From Methylophilaceae bacterium UBA7525 (GTDB lineage: Bacteria; Pseudomonadota; Gammaproteobacteria; Burkholderiales; Methylophilaceae), in assembly GCA_002479405.1 (NCBI GenBank), contig DLMX01000052.1, positions 54,699 through 73,204 of the forward strand: a stretch of DNA of 18,506 nucleotides. Reading direction: 5' to 3'. The position numbers were made by a program, and so were the translations under genes. Under the pieces are notes generated by a model. That model saw only the letters and a program-made list of their open reading frames with translations, had not been told where the DNA came from and ran no database searches. Of the stretch, positions 1 to 8,430 are shown in pieces. The number at the start of each line of letters is the position of its first letter. The first letter of the stretch is position 1.

Positions 1-1
1 C

Positions 2-332
2 ACCATCAGCGGCACCAATGACGCCGCCGTCATCACCGGCGACACCGCCGGCAGCGTGACCGAAGACGGCAGCCTGAGTACCGGCGGCACCCTGGCCGTC
101 AGCGATGTCGATACGGGCGAAGGCAGCTTCGTCAGCACCTCCAGCCTGACTGGCACCTATGGCAGCTTCAGCTTCGATCTGGCCACCGGCGCCTGGACCT
201 ACGATCTGGACAACGCCAGCAGCGCCGTGCAAAACCTGCCTGCCGGCACCGACGTCACCGACAGCCTGACCGTCACCACCGACGACGGCACCACCCAGGT
301 CATCACCGTCACCATCAGCGGCACCAATGACG
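2..332 (+). repeat. GC-rich VCBS repeat unit with 309-bp periodicity (edge of tandem array)
   Basis: The 22-base string starting ACCATCAGCGGCACCAATGA and ending CG occurs at 2-23 and again at 311-332. The spacing is exactly 309 bp (103 codons), the length of one VCBS repeat. Within this unit codons are almost all GC-ending (GGC, ACC, GCC, GTC). Right after 332 the gene changes abruptly to a much more AT-rich codon choice. This suggests the window cuts into the last unit of a near-identical tandem array that lies upstream. Confidence 0.8.
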
Positions 333-3300
333 TACCTACGATTGATGCGGCAACGGTCACTCTTGATGAGAATATTGCATCAGGCACCTTTGTTATCGAT
401 ATCAATGACAGCATTACAGGTACCGATTTTGATCTGGATGGTGAGGCCATTACCTACACGATTACAGCTGGTAATGATGATGGGATCTTTGAGATTGATC
501 CGGTCACAGGGCAAATCACCATTGCCCCTGGCAAAACGCTGGACTACGAAACAAGCGCTCAGCATTTGCTGACCATTACAGCTTCTGATGGTGTTGCAAG
601 CAGCACAGCTGTCATTACAGTGAATGTGAACGACATCGATGAAACTATTCCTGATACCACCGCGCCAGTAGTAGGCGGTGGACAGAGCTTTGATTATGCC
701 GAAAATCAAACAGCTGGCAGTGTTGTGGCAACAGTAGCAGCTTCAGATGACATAGGCGTCGTTAGTTATCGTTTCTCCAATGGCACGCAGACCAGCTCTG
801 ATACCTATTTCACTATTAATAATTCGGGTCAGATTACTATCACCGCGACTGGCGTTGCAGCCGGCGTTGCCCAGAATGATTTTGAAACCGGACTTAACAG
901 CTTTACTTACTCTGTAGAAGCTGGCGATGCCGCGGGTAACTGGTCCAACGCGGTAGACGTAACGCTTAATGTGACCAACCTCAATGACAACCCAGTCATC
1001 CTGATTGACAACGACCCAGACGCTAACAGCGTGGCGGAAAATGTTGCAATTGGTACTGCGGTTGGCATCACTGCTCTTGGTACCGATGCAGATGCAGGGA
1101 CTACCGTGACTTACAGCCTCACTGACGATGCAGGCGGCTTGTTCAGCATTGATCCGGTGACGGGTGTGGTGACAGTTGCGGGCGCGTTGGATTACGAAAC
1201 AGCGACCAGCCACACCATCACTGTGCTGGCGACCAGCAGTGATGGCAGTACCGCCAGTGAAGACTTCACCATCAACATCGTTAATGTGAACGACGCACCA
1301 GAGGCAACTGACGATGTGGGTGCTGTGATTGAAGACGCTACATTGGTCGTAGGTGCTGCTTCAGGTGTGCTATCGAATGACACCGATTTGGAAAACGATC
1401 CACTGACAGTTTCAGCAGTGAATGGTAATCCTGCCAATGTGGGCGTTGCAGTTGTAGGCACTTATGGCACGCTGACTTTGAACGCTGACGGTAGTTATAC
1501 CTATGTTGCAAATAATGCTGACAGTTTGGCAGAAGGTGTTGAAGACACTGATACTTTCACTTATACCGTGGCAGATGGCAATGGCGGCACAGATACGGCA
1601 ACTATCACGATCACCATTACTGGCACCAATGACATGCCAATCTTTACTGGTGTGGATACAGGCAGTGTGACTGAAGATGTTGGTGTTGATGGGGGCAACC
1701 TCACAACAAGCGGTACGCTGATTGTGACCGACCCTGATTCAGGACAGTCGGGCATCAACACATCTGCACCTGTCATTAGTATTGGCAACTTGGGTAGCCT
1801 GGTGATTAATGCTTCAGGTGAATGGACCTACAGCGTCTCCAACGATGCGGTGCAGTATCTTGCCGAGGGTGAGACGCGTGATGAGGTATTCACGGTGACC
1901 AGTCTTGATGGTACGACACATGAGATCACCGTGACCATTACTGGCACACAGGATAATCCAACAGCTGAAGATACGACGATTCCTATCCCCAAGAACACGA
2001 CATATGTGCTGAGTCGTGATGATTTTGGCATTGTGGATGCAGACTCAAGTGATACTTTGTCGGTCACAATCACTTCTTTACCACCTGATGGCACGCTCTG
2101 GTATTTTGATGGTGCAGATTGGGTTGCGGTCGGTGTTAATGATGTTATCCCGGTAGACGATATTGATAACCGTCAGCTGGTTTTTGTGCCGGCGACCGAT
2201 GATACCGGTAGCGAATCATTTACCTTCACGGTATCGGATGGCATATACACTACTGCGCCAAACACAATGACCTTCAGCATCAATACCGAATTGTCGGTAT
2301 CCAGCCCGCTTGCGGTGGATGAAGGCAGGGCCGCGGTGTTCGTTATTGAACTGAGTTCGACACGTGCTGTAGACACACAGCTCTCACTGACGATGGGTGG
2401 GGAAGCTACGCCGGGCGATGATTATTCAACGACCTTGCTATATCGCGTGCAGGATCCGGCGACTGGCTTCTATGGTCCGTGGAGTATCGTCAGCGGCGAT
2501 GTGACCATGTTGGCAGGACAGACGCGACTGGAAGTACGCGTGATGACCATTGATGATCTGATAGAAAACGAGATCGAGTCACTTACTCTGACAGCGACGA
2601 TTACGAACTACGCAGAAACCGACATGGCCAACATCAGTGCGACTGGCGAAACGGTCATCAGCGATTTGCCAAGTCTGCTGGTTAGTGGGGCTTCCTATGT
2701 CAGCGAGGGCGGTACATTCTCGTTCGATATCGAATTGAGTGCGCCCAAGGAAACCAGCACGTCGGTCACCTTGACATTCTCTGGCGTTGCGATTCCGGGT
2801 GTAGATTATGAATACAGTATCGATGGCGGCAACACCTGGATCAGCGATGCAACGGCAGAAGTAACTGTGCCTGCGGATGCCATATCCAACCCGACTTTCG
2901 AAGTCTTGGTTCGTACGCTCAACGATGCAGATTTTGGTGTGGATGAGTTGATTCGTGTAACCGCAACTGCCAATGATGCAGGTATTGCCAATAATGGTGT
3001 CGGAGTGATTGCGGAAACATTGATTGTTGAACCCATCTCTGCCAACGGTAATGAAGATACTTCTATCGTTCTGACACCAGATGCTGGCTACAGCTATTCC
3101 TTACTCGGTTCGCCGGTGCATGGCACAGTCTCTGAGCTGAACGGGGTCATCACCTACACACCGAGCTCCAACTACTCAGGGAGCGATAGCTTCACGATCA
3201 TCAAGACCAATGAGGTGGGGGTAAGCGTGAACGCGGTGGTGACGGTTGGTGTAACGCCCGTTGCTGATGCACCTCTGGTAACTATCAACGTGAGCGATTT

Positions 3301-5467
3301 GCCTCTGAATGGCACGCCGACTTCAACCAATGTGATTGTGAATGGCACATTCTCCAGTGCATTGGCACCCGACTGGACGACAGGTGCCACAGGTGGAGGT
3401 ACTGCGACAATCGTATCGAATGCGTTGCAAGTAAAAACCGGCAATGGGCAGCCTACCCACAGGGCATATGCTGAGCAAGTTATCGATGACTTGAATGCCG
3501 GACAGAGCTATACCTTTACCGTCAACATCAGTACAGCGCCTACGGTAGCCAATGGTTTGGTGAGCTGGAACGGTGTCGCAATCGCACCAACCAGCTACAC
3601 AGGCGGCGTGGCAACTTTCACTGTAACTGCGGATGCAATCAATACCCTGAGGTTCACATCTCCTGCAACCGCTGGGGCGTCAATCACTGTGGATAATGTC
3701 ACTCTGAATGTAGTCACAGTGGTCGAATACACCTACACCGTAGATGTCACCGCGGCGTTGGTAGATACCGACGGCAGTGAAACGCTGGGCAATACCATCA
3801 CGATTACCAGTAGCAATCTGCCGGCAGGTGCTGTCATGAGATTGGCGGATGGCACCACAGTGGTACCGGATACTGATGCTTCTTCTGTCTACAGCTGGAC
3901 GGTCACCCGTGCGCAAGCGATTGGTTTGCAGTTGACGGTGAACAAGTCAGCCGGCACAGAATTTACCCTAACAGCTACTGCCACGAGCACAGAAAGTGTA
4001 GGTGGTGATACAGCAATAGGCACTGCGACCACTGCTACCATCACGATGCCAGTGATTGGCACCAGCATACCTAATGCAGTGCCAGAGATTGACAGCGCAA
4101 GTGTTGTGCTCAGCAATGTCGAGAATACGATGATTCTCAATGCATCATTGGGTGATGGCACCAATACCTTCTCGTGGGTGTCGGTGGCGGATTCCCTGCC
4201 TCCGCTTTATGCCAACGGCGAGTTGATCACCTATACGTTCGATCCGGACCCGGTACTTGAAGGTAACCAGGGTGGTACGATTACTGGCAGTACCTCTCAG
4301 GGGGATGTGTTCCAGTTGACCATTACCTATAACGAGGAGACGGGCTCTTATGAAGCCAGTTACATTCAGTTTGCGAGCCTGCAGGGGACGCAGATCGAGG
4401 CTTCCGGCGAGACCATGTCGATGGGTGGTGGCAATGGCAATGATCTGTTGTTGACGTTTGATACGGGCACGGAAACTTTCAGTGCTGTCATTACCGGTCA
4501 GAACTATCTGGATGGCACGTCAACCACGATCAATACCAACAACAAGTATATTGGTGCCGCCAACAACCTGATGAATCCGGGCGAGCGCGTCACTCTGGAT
4601 TTCGGCAGTACCGGAAGTGCGGTTGCCGCCATGAAGATTTCGTTCTTCAATTTCGACAGCAGCTCCAAATCTGCTCCGGATGAGTTGACGATCTTCGGCA
4701 CAACGGTTGATGGCAGCACCTTCAGTTACATCATCAGGAATGCCGATATCAGTGCCGATGGCACTTATACCATCAAGGCTCCCGAGGGTGCGCTGATCAA
4801 GGAACTTGTGTTTGAAGCAGGTAGCCAGAGTTCGTTCAAACTGGGGATTGAGTCCGTCACTGCGGTGCAATACCAGGGCGAGGACGCACAGTTGGATATT
4901 ACCTACCAGCTCACTGATGTCGATGGCGACAGTGCGACGGGAACTCTTTCGCTTACCTTATCGAACAGCGACGCCATCATTGGTACTTCGGGCAACGATA
5001 CGCTGACTGGTACCGATTTCAATGATGTGATCAGTGGCGGGGCCGGTAATGATACGCTCTATGGCGGTGATGGAGATGATTTGTTGATTGGTGGCGCCGG
5101 CAACGATACCATGACCGGCGGCCTGGGCGCTGATGTGTTCAAGTGGTCGCTGGCTGATGCCGGTACGGCGGGTACTCCGGCACAGGATGTGATCACTGAC
5201 TTTGGCAATGGTGAGGACAAGCTGGACCTGCGTGATCTGCTGCAGGGCGAAGCGGCCGATAATCTGGAAAACTACCTGCACTTCGAGACCGTTGGATCCG
5301 ATACAGTGATTCATATCAGCAGTAGTGGTGGTTTCTCGGGCGGTTACAACTCGGGTAACGAAGATCAGACCATTACTCTGCAGAATGTCGATCTGGTCGG
5401 CTCACTGACTTCCGATCAGCAGATAATCCAGAATCTGCTGGATACCCAGAAGTTGATCACTGATTAG
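2..5467 (+). CDS. Giant RTX/VCBS/cadherin-repeat adhesin (LapA-like), C-terminal part
   Basis: This is a cell-surface adhesin of the type I secretion class, open at the left window edge, so the N-terminal retention module is missing. About 1,820 residues are visible. From left to right it shows a VCBS repeat (ending TISGTND), three cadherin-like modules (nt ~330-1300; DYET and NVND/NLND signatures), two VCBS modules (nt ~1310-1965), a further cadherin-like module (nt ~1965-2285), and two Calx-beta-like modules (nt ~2290-3010). Next come a Tandem-95/cadherin-like module (nt ~3030-3270) and a stretch resembling a CBM_4_9 jelly-roll domain (nt ~3325-3720, VNGTF...W start). A ~400-residue region I do not recognise follows. 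RTX nonapeptides (GGAGNDTLYGGDGDD) lie at nt ~4975-5130. The C-terminal ~110 residues (GADVFKW...DVITDF...DKLDL) match the VCA0849-type type I secretion target. The neighbouring lapD, lapG and tolC genes support a Lap role. The exact family name is inferred. Confidence 0.93.
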   Translation, partial: TISGTNDAAVITGDTAGSVTEDGSLSTGGTLAVSDVDTGEGSFVSTSSLTGTYGSFSFDLATGAWTYDLDNASSAVQNLPAGTDVTDSLTVTTDDGTTQVITVTISGTNDVPTIDAATVTLDENIASGTFVIDINDSITGTDFDLDGEAITYTITAGNDDGIFEIDPVTGQITIAPGKTLDYETSAQHLLTITASDGVASSTAVITVNVNDIDETIPDTTAPVVGGGQSFDYAENQTAGSVVATVAASDDIGVVSYRFSNGTQTSSDTYFTINNSGQITITATGVAAGVAQNDFETGLNSFTYSVEAGDAAGNWSNAVDVTLNVTNLNDNPVILIDNDPDANSVAENVAIGTAVGITALGTDADAGTTVTYSLTDDAGGLFSIDPVTGVVTVAGALDYETATSHTITVLATSSDGSTASEDFTINIVNVNDAPEATDDVGAVIEDATLVVGAASGVLSNDTDLENDPLTVSAVNGNPANVGVAVVGTYGTLTLNADGSYTYVANNADSLAEGVEDTDTFTYTVADGNGGTDTATITITITGTNDMPIFTGVDTGSVTEDVGVDGGNLTTSGTLIVTDPDSGQSGINTSAPVISIGNLGSLVINASGEWTYSVSNDAVQYLAEGETRDEVFTVTSLDGTTHEITVTITGTQDNPTAEDTTIPIPKNTTYVLSRDDFGIVDADSSDTLSVTITSLPPDGTLWYFDGADWVAVGVNDVIPVDDIDNRQLVFVPATDDTGSESFTFTVSDGIYTTAPNTMTFSINTELSVSSPLAVDEGRAAVFVIELSSTRAVDTQLSLTMGGEATPGDDYSTTLLYRVQDPATGFYGPWSIVSGDVTMLAGQTRLEVRVMTIDDLIENEIESLTLTATITNYAETDMANISATGETVISDLPSLLVSGASYVSEGGTFSFDIELSAPKETSTSVTLTFSGVAIPGVDYEYSIDGGNTWISDATAEVTVPADAISNPTFEVLVRTLNDADFGVDELIRVTATANDAGIANNGVGVIAETLIVEPISANGNEDTSIVLTPDAGYSYSLLGSPVHGTVSELNGVITYTPSSNYSGSDSFTIIKTNEVGVSVNAVVTVGVTPVADAPLVTINVSDLPLNGTPTSTNVIVNGTFSSALAPDWTTGATGGGTATIVSNALQVKTGNGQPTHRAYAEQVIDDLNAGQSYTFTVNISTAPTVANGLVSWNGVAIAPTSYTGGVATFTVTADAINTLRFTSPATAGASITVDNVTLNVVTVVEYTYTVDVTAALVDTDGSETLGNTITITSSNLPAGAVMRLADGTTVVPDTDASSVYSWTVTRAQAIGLQLTVNKSAGTEFTLTATATSTESVGGDTAIGTATTATITMPVIGTSIPNAVPEIDSASVVLSNVENTMILNASLGDGTNTFSWVSVADSLPPLYANGELITYTFDPDPVLEGNQGGTITGSTSQGDVFQLTITYNEETGSYEASYIQFASLQGTQIEASGETMSMGGGNGNDLLLTFDTGTETFSAVITGQNYLDGTSTTINTNNKYIGAANNLMNPGERVTLDFGSTGSAVAAMKISFFNFDSSSKSAPDELTIFGTTVDGSTFSYIIRNADISADGTYTIKAPEGALIKELVFEAGSQSSFKLGIESVTAVQYQGEDAQLDITYQLTDVDGDSATGTLSLTLSNSDAIIGTSGNDTLTGTDFNDVISGGAGNDTLYGGDGDDLLIGGAGNDTMTGGLGADVFKWSLADAGTAGTPAQDVITDFGNGEDKLDLRDLLQGEAADNLENYLHFETVGSDTVIHISSSGGFSGGYNSGNEDQTITLQNVDLVGSLTSDQQIIQNLLDTQKLITD

Positions 5468-5523
5468 TTCGAGCGGCCAGGATGCTTGTGCGGCCGGGTC
5501 TCGAAGGCTGGGCATGTAACTAA

Positions 5524-5559
5524 AAAGCGGGCATGTGTAACGGCATGCCCGCTTTGTTT
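5524..5559. terminator. Bidirectional rho-independent terminator between adhesin and lapD
   Basis: A perfect 12-bp stem (AAAGCGGGCATG at 5524-5535, CATGCCCGCTTT at 5544-5555) closes an 8-base loop. It has T-rich sequence on the right and an A-run on the left (5522-5526) that gives a U-run on the minus strand. It lies between the two convergent stop codons (5467 and 5605), so it can end transcription from both sides. Confidence 0.9.
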
Positions 5560-5604
5560 CTGTGTGTTCTGTGAACTCTGTGGCTTGAATTAAGGGTTTC
5601 GGGA

Positions 5605-7518
5605 TTATCTGATGGCGGGCCCGGTCATGCCGTCCACCCCCAGTTCCTGCAGTTGCTTGAGTTCTGCTGCGGTTTGCACGCCCTCGGCGATGGTCATGAG
5701 TCCGATGGAGTGGGCAATGAAGCAGAGGCCACGGAAAAAGGCCTGGTTGCCGGGATTGCTGTCGATGCCGCTGATCACTGATACGTCGATCTTGATGTAA
5801 TCCAGGCCTACATCGTGCAGTTCACCCAGTCTGGATATATTGGCACCTACGTGCTCGATGCCGAGCTTGCAGCCGAGCGGTTTCATGATCCGGCAGAAAG
5901 CGCGGAATGCTTCCAGGTGTTCAAAGGCGCCGCGTTCGTGGACTTCCAGCCATAGCCTGCGGGCGCAATCCGGCTGGTCAGCGATCAGTCTTGCGACCTG
6001 TTTGATGAAGCCTTCGTCGCACATGGCGCGGGTGGAGATGTTGAGCGCAATATCATCTCCACCGGCCGTCAAAGCTTCCAGTGCTTTTTCGATGACCAAG
6101 ACGTCTATTCTGCATACCAGTGCAAGCCGATTGGCCCAGGAGATGAATTCTCCTGCCGGCAGCCAGGCATCATTCCGGCCGAATTGCATGCGAACCGGGC
6201 TTTCCAGATGGATGGTCTTGCCTTTGGTGTCGAGTACCGGGAAGTAGGCGAGCTTGAGGCGTTTTGCCTCTAGAGATTCTGTCAGTAGCCGGCGCCATTC
6301 GATTTCATCCTGCTTCTGATATTGGCGGATATCGCCAGCTTCCATTACGTGCAGCACATCCGGTGATTGCTGGCTGATTTCGGCGATAACACTGCTGAGC
6401 ATTGCGTAGAGGTCACTGATTTTGTCTTGCCGCTGGAAGCGGGCGCAGACGGTTGGCAGTCTCGGCTCATCCAAGGAGGTACCTGCACCGATGGCTTTCG
6501 TGAGCAGGCCCTTGATGGCGGAAGCCAATGCGTAAGCGTCAGTTGGGGTGATGGAAAAAATGGCGAAATCGGTACCGGAGAGTCTGGCGGTCAGGGTATC
6601 TGGCTCTTTTTCGGCAAAATTCTGCAGTGCCTGGCCCATGCGGTGCAATAGCGCATTGGTTTCATCATGCCCCAGGGTTTTGTCGATCCGGCTCAGGCCG
6701 TCCAGATGTGTGATGACCAGCAGTCCCTGATTGAAATCCTCATCCTCACTGGTCATGGCGCTAACGCGATTGAAGAAATAGGTGCGATTCATCAAGCCGG
6801 TCGTACTGTCGTAATTGGCTTCCAGCCGCAGCTTCTCCAATCTGCCAGATTCTGCGGTAAGCATGCTGCGGACGCGTTCTGTCAGCTGGTTCATGGTGTT
6901 TACCAGCAATCTGAATTCCTTTGTTCTGGGGATCTTGGATGTGACGAAACGGCGTTCGCCAATGGCTTCAGCCTGTTGCACTACATGATTGAGCGGTCTT
7001 AGCAAGCGTTTGAGCAGGATGCTGCCGATCAAGGCGCCAATCAATCCGACCAGCAGGCTGACTGCGAACATGCGCTTACTGGCATTCCACAAGCCTTCAT
7101 AAGCAAAGCGCGTATCGCTTTCGATACGCAGGCGGCCATATTGCGACCAGCCGTCCTGTACCTGCGCATAGCCCGGATGAACATCCATTGCTGTCAATTC
7201 GACAAACCAGGCCGGCGCGTTGATCTCTCGGCTTTCCTTGCTGCGCTCAAGAATCGGATTGCCACTGGGGTCTGATAGCCTGATCAGCTGGTAATGGCCC
7301 GTATCGAACTGTGCTGCAATCAGCAGCTCCAGATCGACGAGGTCTTTTTCCATCTGTGACATCGTGAGTGCCAGCGAAGTCGCATTATCAATGTTCTTTT
7401 CCTTGATCTGTTCCATGACGTAGTCACGGCTGGTTGAAACCATGGTGGCCAGGCTTGCGCCGAAGACCAGTATCACCAGCGCGATTGTCGCGATCCAAAG
7501 CTGTTTGATTAAAGACAT
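5605..7518 (-). CDS. lapD: LapD-like c-di-GMP receptor with degenerate GGDEF and EAL domains
   Basis: This 637-aa inner-membrane receptor is predicted to bind cytoplasmic c-di-GMP and sequester the periplasmic protease LapG, so that the adhesin stays on the cell surface. It shows TM helix 1 (~7-27), a periplasmic LapD/MoxY-type sensor (~28-149), TM helix 2 (~150-168), HAMP (~169-222), a GGDEF-like domain (~230-385) and an EAL-like domain (~405-635). The diguanylate cyclase motif is replaced by SGTDF (314-318). EAL is replaced by ESP (439-441), and the DDFG metal-binding motif reads IEHVG (554-558). Catalysis is therefore unlikely, which is the LapD hallmark. The ATG is preceded by GAGGT at a suitable distance and starts 18 bp after the lapG stop, so the two genes form one transcript. 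It could be another degenerate GGDEF-EAL protein, but the lapG neighbour and the sensor layout argue for LapD. Confidence 0.93.
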   Translation of the reverse strand: MSLIKQLWIATIALVILVFGASLATMVSTSRDYVMEQIKEKNIDNATSLALTMSQMEKDLVDLELLIAAQFDTGHYQLIRLSDPSGNPILERSKESREINAPAWFVELTAMDVHPGYAQVQDGWSQYGRLRIESDTRFAYEGLWNASKRMFAVSLLVGLIGALIGSILLKRLLRPLNHVVQQAEAIGERRFVTSKIPRTKEFRLLVNTMNQLTERVRSMLTAESGRLEKLRLEANYDSTTGLMNRTYFFNRVSAMTSEDEDFNQGLLVITHLDGLSRIDKTLGHDETNALLHRMGQALQNFAEKEPDTLTARLSGTDFAIFSITPTDAYALASAIKGLLTKAIGAGTSLDEPRLPTVCARFQRQDKISDLYAMLSSVIAEISQQSPDVLHVMEAGDIRQYQKQDEIEWRRLLTESLEAKRLKLAYFPVLDTKGKTIHLESPVRMQFGRNDAWLPAGEFISWANRLALVCRIDVLVIEKALEALTAGGDDIALNISTRAMCDEGFIKQVARLIADQPDCARRLWLEVHERGAFEHLEAFRAFCRIMKPLGCKLGIEHVGANISRLGELHDVGLDYIKIDVSVISGIDSNPGNQAFFRGLCFIAHSIGLMTIAEGVQTAAELKQLQELGVDGMTGPAIR

Positions 7519-7536
7519 ATCAGGTACCTCATTTCT

Positions 7537-8250
7537 TCACTCTATACCTTCGTTTCTGGCACGTTCAAGCAGATCCCGCCAACGCGATAAATGGGTTGAT
7601 GAGTCCCCTCTGGAACTTTGAGAACTTCCCGCCCACAAGCCATCACTGTTAAAACCAAAAATCGGTTTGAGATCCGTTCTTCTGGAAGCGCCACGGACTT
7701 CACTGATCAGATTGTCCAGAATCAGCGGTTCTGCATCCGGTGTTTCGTAATAGCTAAGCACCATGTGTGCCTGAAAGATGCGGCTGTTCGGTCCGCCGAT
7801 CTGCGCACGGACATAAGTCAGTCTCAATTTGTCGTTCGGTATGCCCAGTTCGCGCAGGAACATATACTTGGCGATGCTGAAATCCTCGCAGTCGCCAGCC
7901 TCGCGCCCAAGTGATTCCAGTGGTGTTGCCCAGTAGTCGGACTGCCCCCAGATATCGATATCATTGCCGAAGATGCGGATCTTCTGATTAACGAACATAT
8001 TGATATGTATGAGTTTTTCCTGTTCGTTAGCGTCTTGTAGTTGGTTGAACAGTTTTCTGAGTTCGGTGATGTTCTGTTGTCCGCGCGCGCCATATTGCTG
8101 TGTGGCCAGGTTGAGCAAACGATCGAAATTGATGGCGGCACTACTATAGCCGGGAAGGAGGGATGCAAAGAAAAAGGCAAAAATGCAGACTCTCGTGCAG
8201 AGGCAGGCTCTGTATTGGAGGAATGTATTTATAATCAGCAATTTAACCAT
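7537..8250 (-). CDS. lapG: LapG-like periplasmic transglutaminase-like cysteine protease (BTLCP)
   Basis: LapG-family proteases cleave the N-terminal retention module of LapA-type adhesins and so release biofilm cells. They need Ca2+ and are held inactive by LapD. With the start chosen here the protein is 237 aa. It has a hydrophobic signal peptide ending near YSSA (residues ~37-38) and the catalytic triad Cys121 (in GDCEDF), His162 (AHMVL) and Asp179 (LILDN). A GTG at 8310 would add 20 residues (257 aa), but it lacks a Shine-Dalgarno and puts a polar stretch before the signal peptide. The ATG at 8250 therefore looks better, although its own ribosome site is also weak (AGCGG). The gene lies upstream of lapD in the same operon and is divergent from tolC. 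The adhesin cleavage site cannot be checked because that end is outside the window. Confidence 0.92.
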   Translation of the reverse strand: MVKLLIINTFLQYRACLCTRVCIFAFFFASLLPGYSSAAINFDRLLNLATQQYGARGQQNITELRKLFNQLQDANEQEKLIHINMFVNQKIRIFGNDIDIWGQSDYWATPLESLGREAGDCEDFSIAKYMFLRELGIPNDKLRLTYVRAQIGGPNSRIFQAHMVLSYYETPDAEPLILDNLISEVRGASRRTDLKPIFGFNSDGLWAGSSQSSRGDSSTHLSRWRDLLERARNEGIE

Positions 8251-8348
8251 TGTTTGCCGCTGATATTGAACCTGCTGGCTTTGTAATATGGCATGAGAGT
8301 TGCGATACACATCATCAGGTATTTGCAGTTTAAGCTTGAAGTTGAAAG

Positions 8349-8362
8349 ATTAACCTGTTAAT
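8349..8362. promoter_or_regulatory. Perfect dyad in the divergent lapG/tolC intergenic region (possible operator)
   Basis: ATTAAC-CT-GTTAAT is a perfect 6-2-6 inverted repeat. It sits in the AT-rich 180-bp interval between the divergent lapG and tolC starts, where promoters for both should lie. A TATAAA-like element at 8387-8392 could be a tolC -10, but no good -35 is visible. No regulator can be named from the sequence. Confidence 0.35.
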
Positions 8363-8430
8363 TTTCTTCATAACTTATTGAATAAATATAAAATAAACCA
8401 GCCAAAATGGTTTTAAGGACAAGTTGCGCA

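Noticed and set aside
199..5314. Many antisense and out-of-frame ORFs inside the adhesin gene
   Set aside because: They arise from repetitive, Thr/Val/Asp-rich coding sequence read on the wrong strand. None has family motifs or ribosome sites.
8251..8310. GTG start of LapG giving 257 aa
   Set aside because: There is no ribosome site, and it puts a polar stretch before the signal peptide. The ATG at 8250 fits better, though not with certainty.
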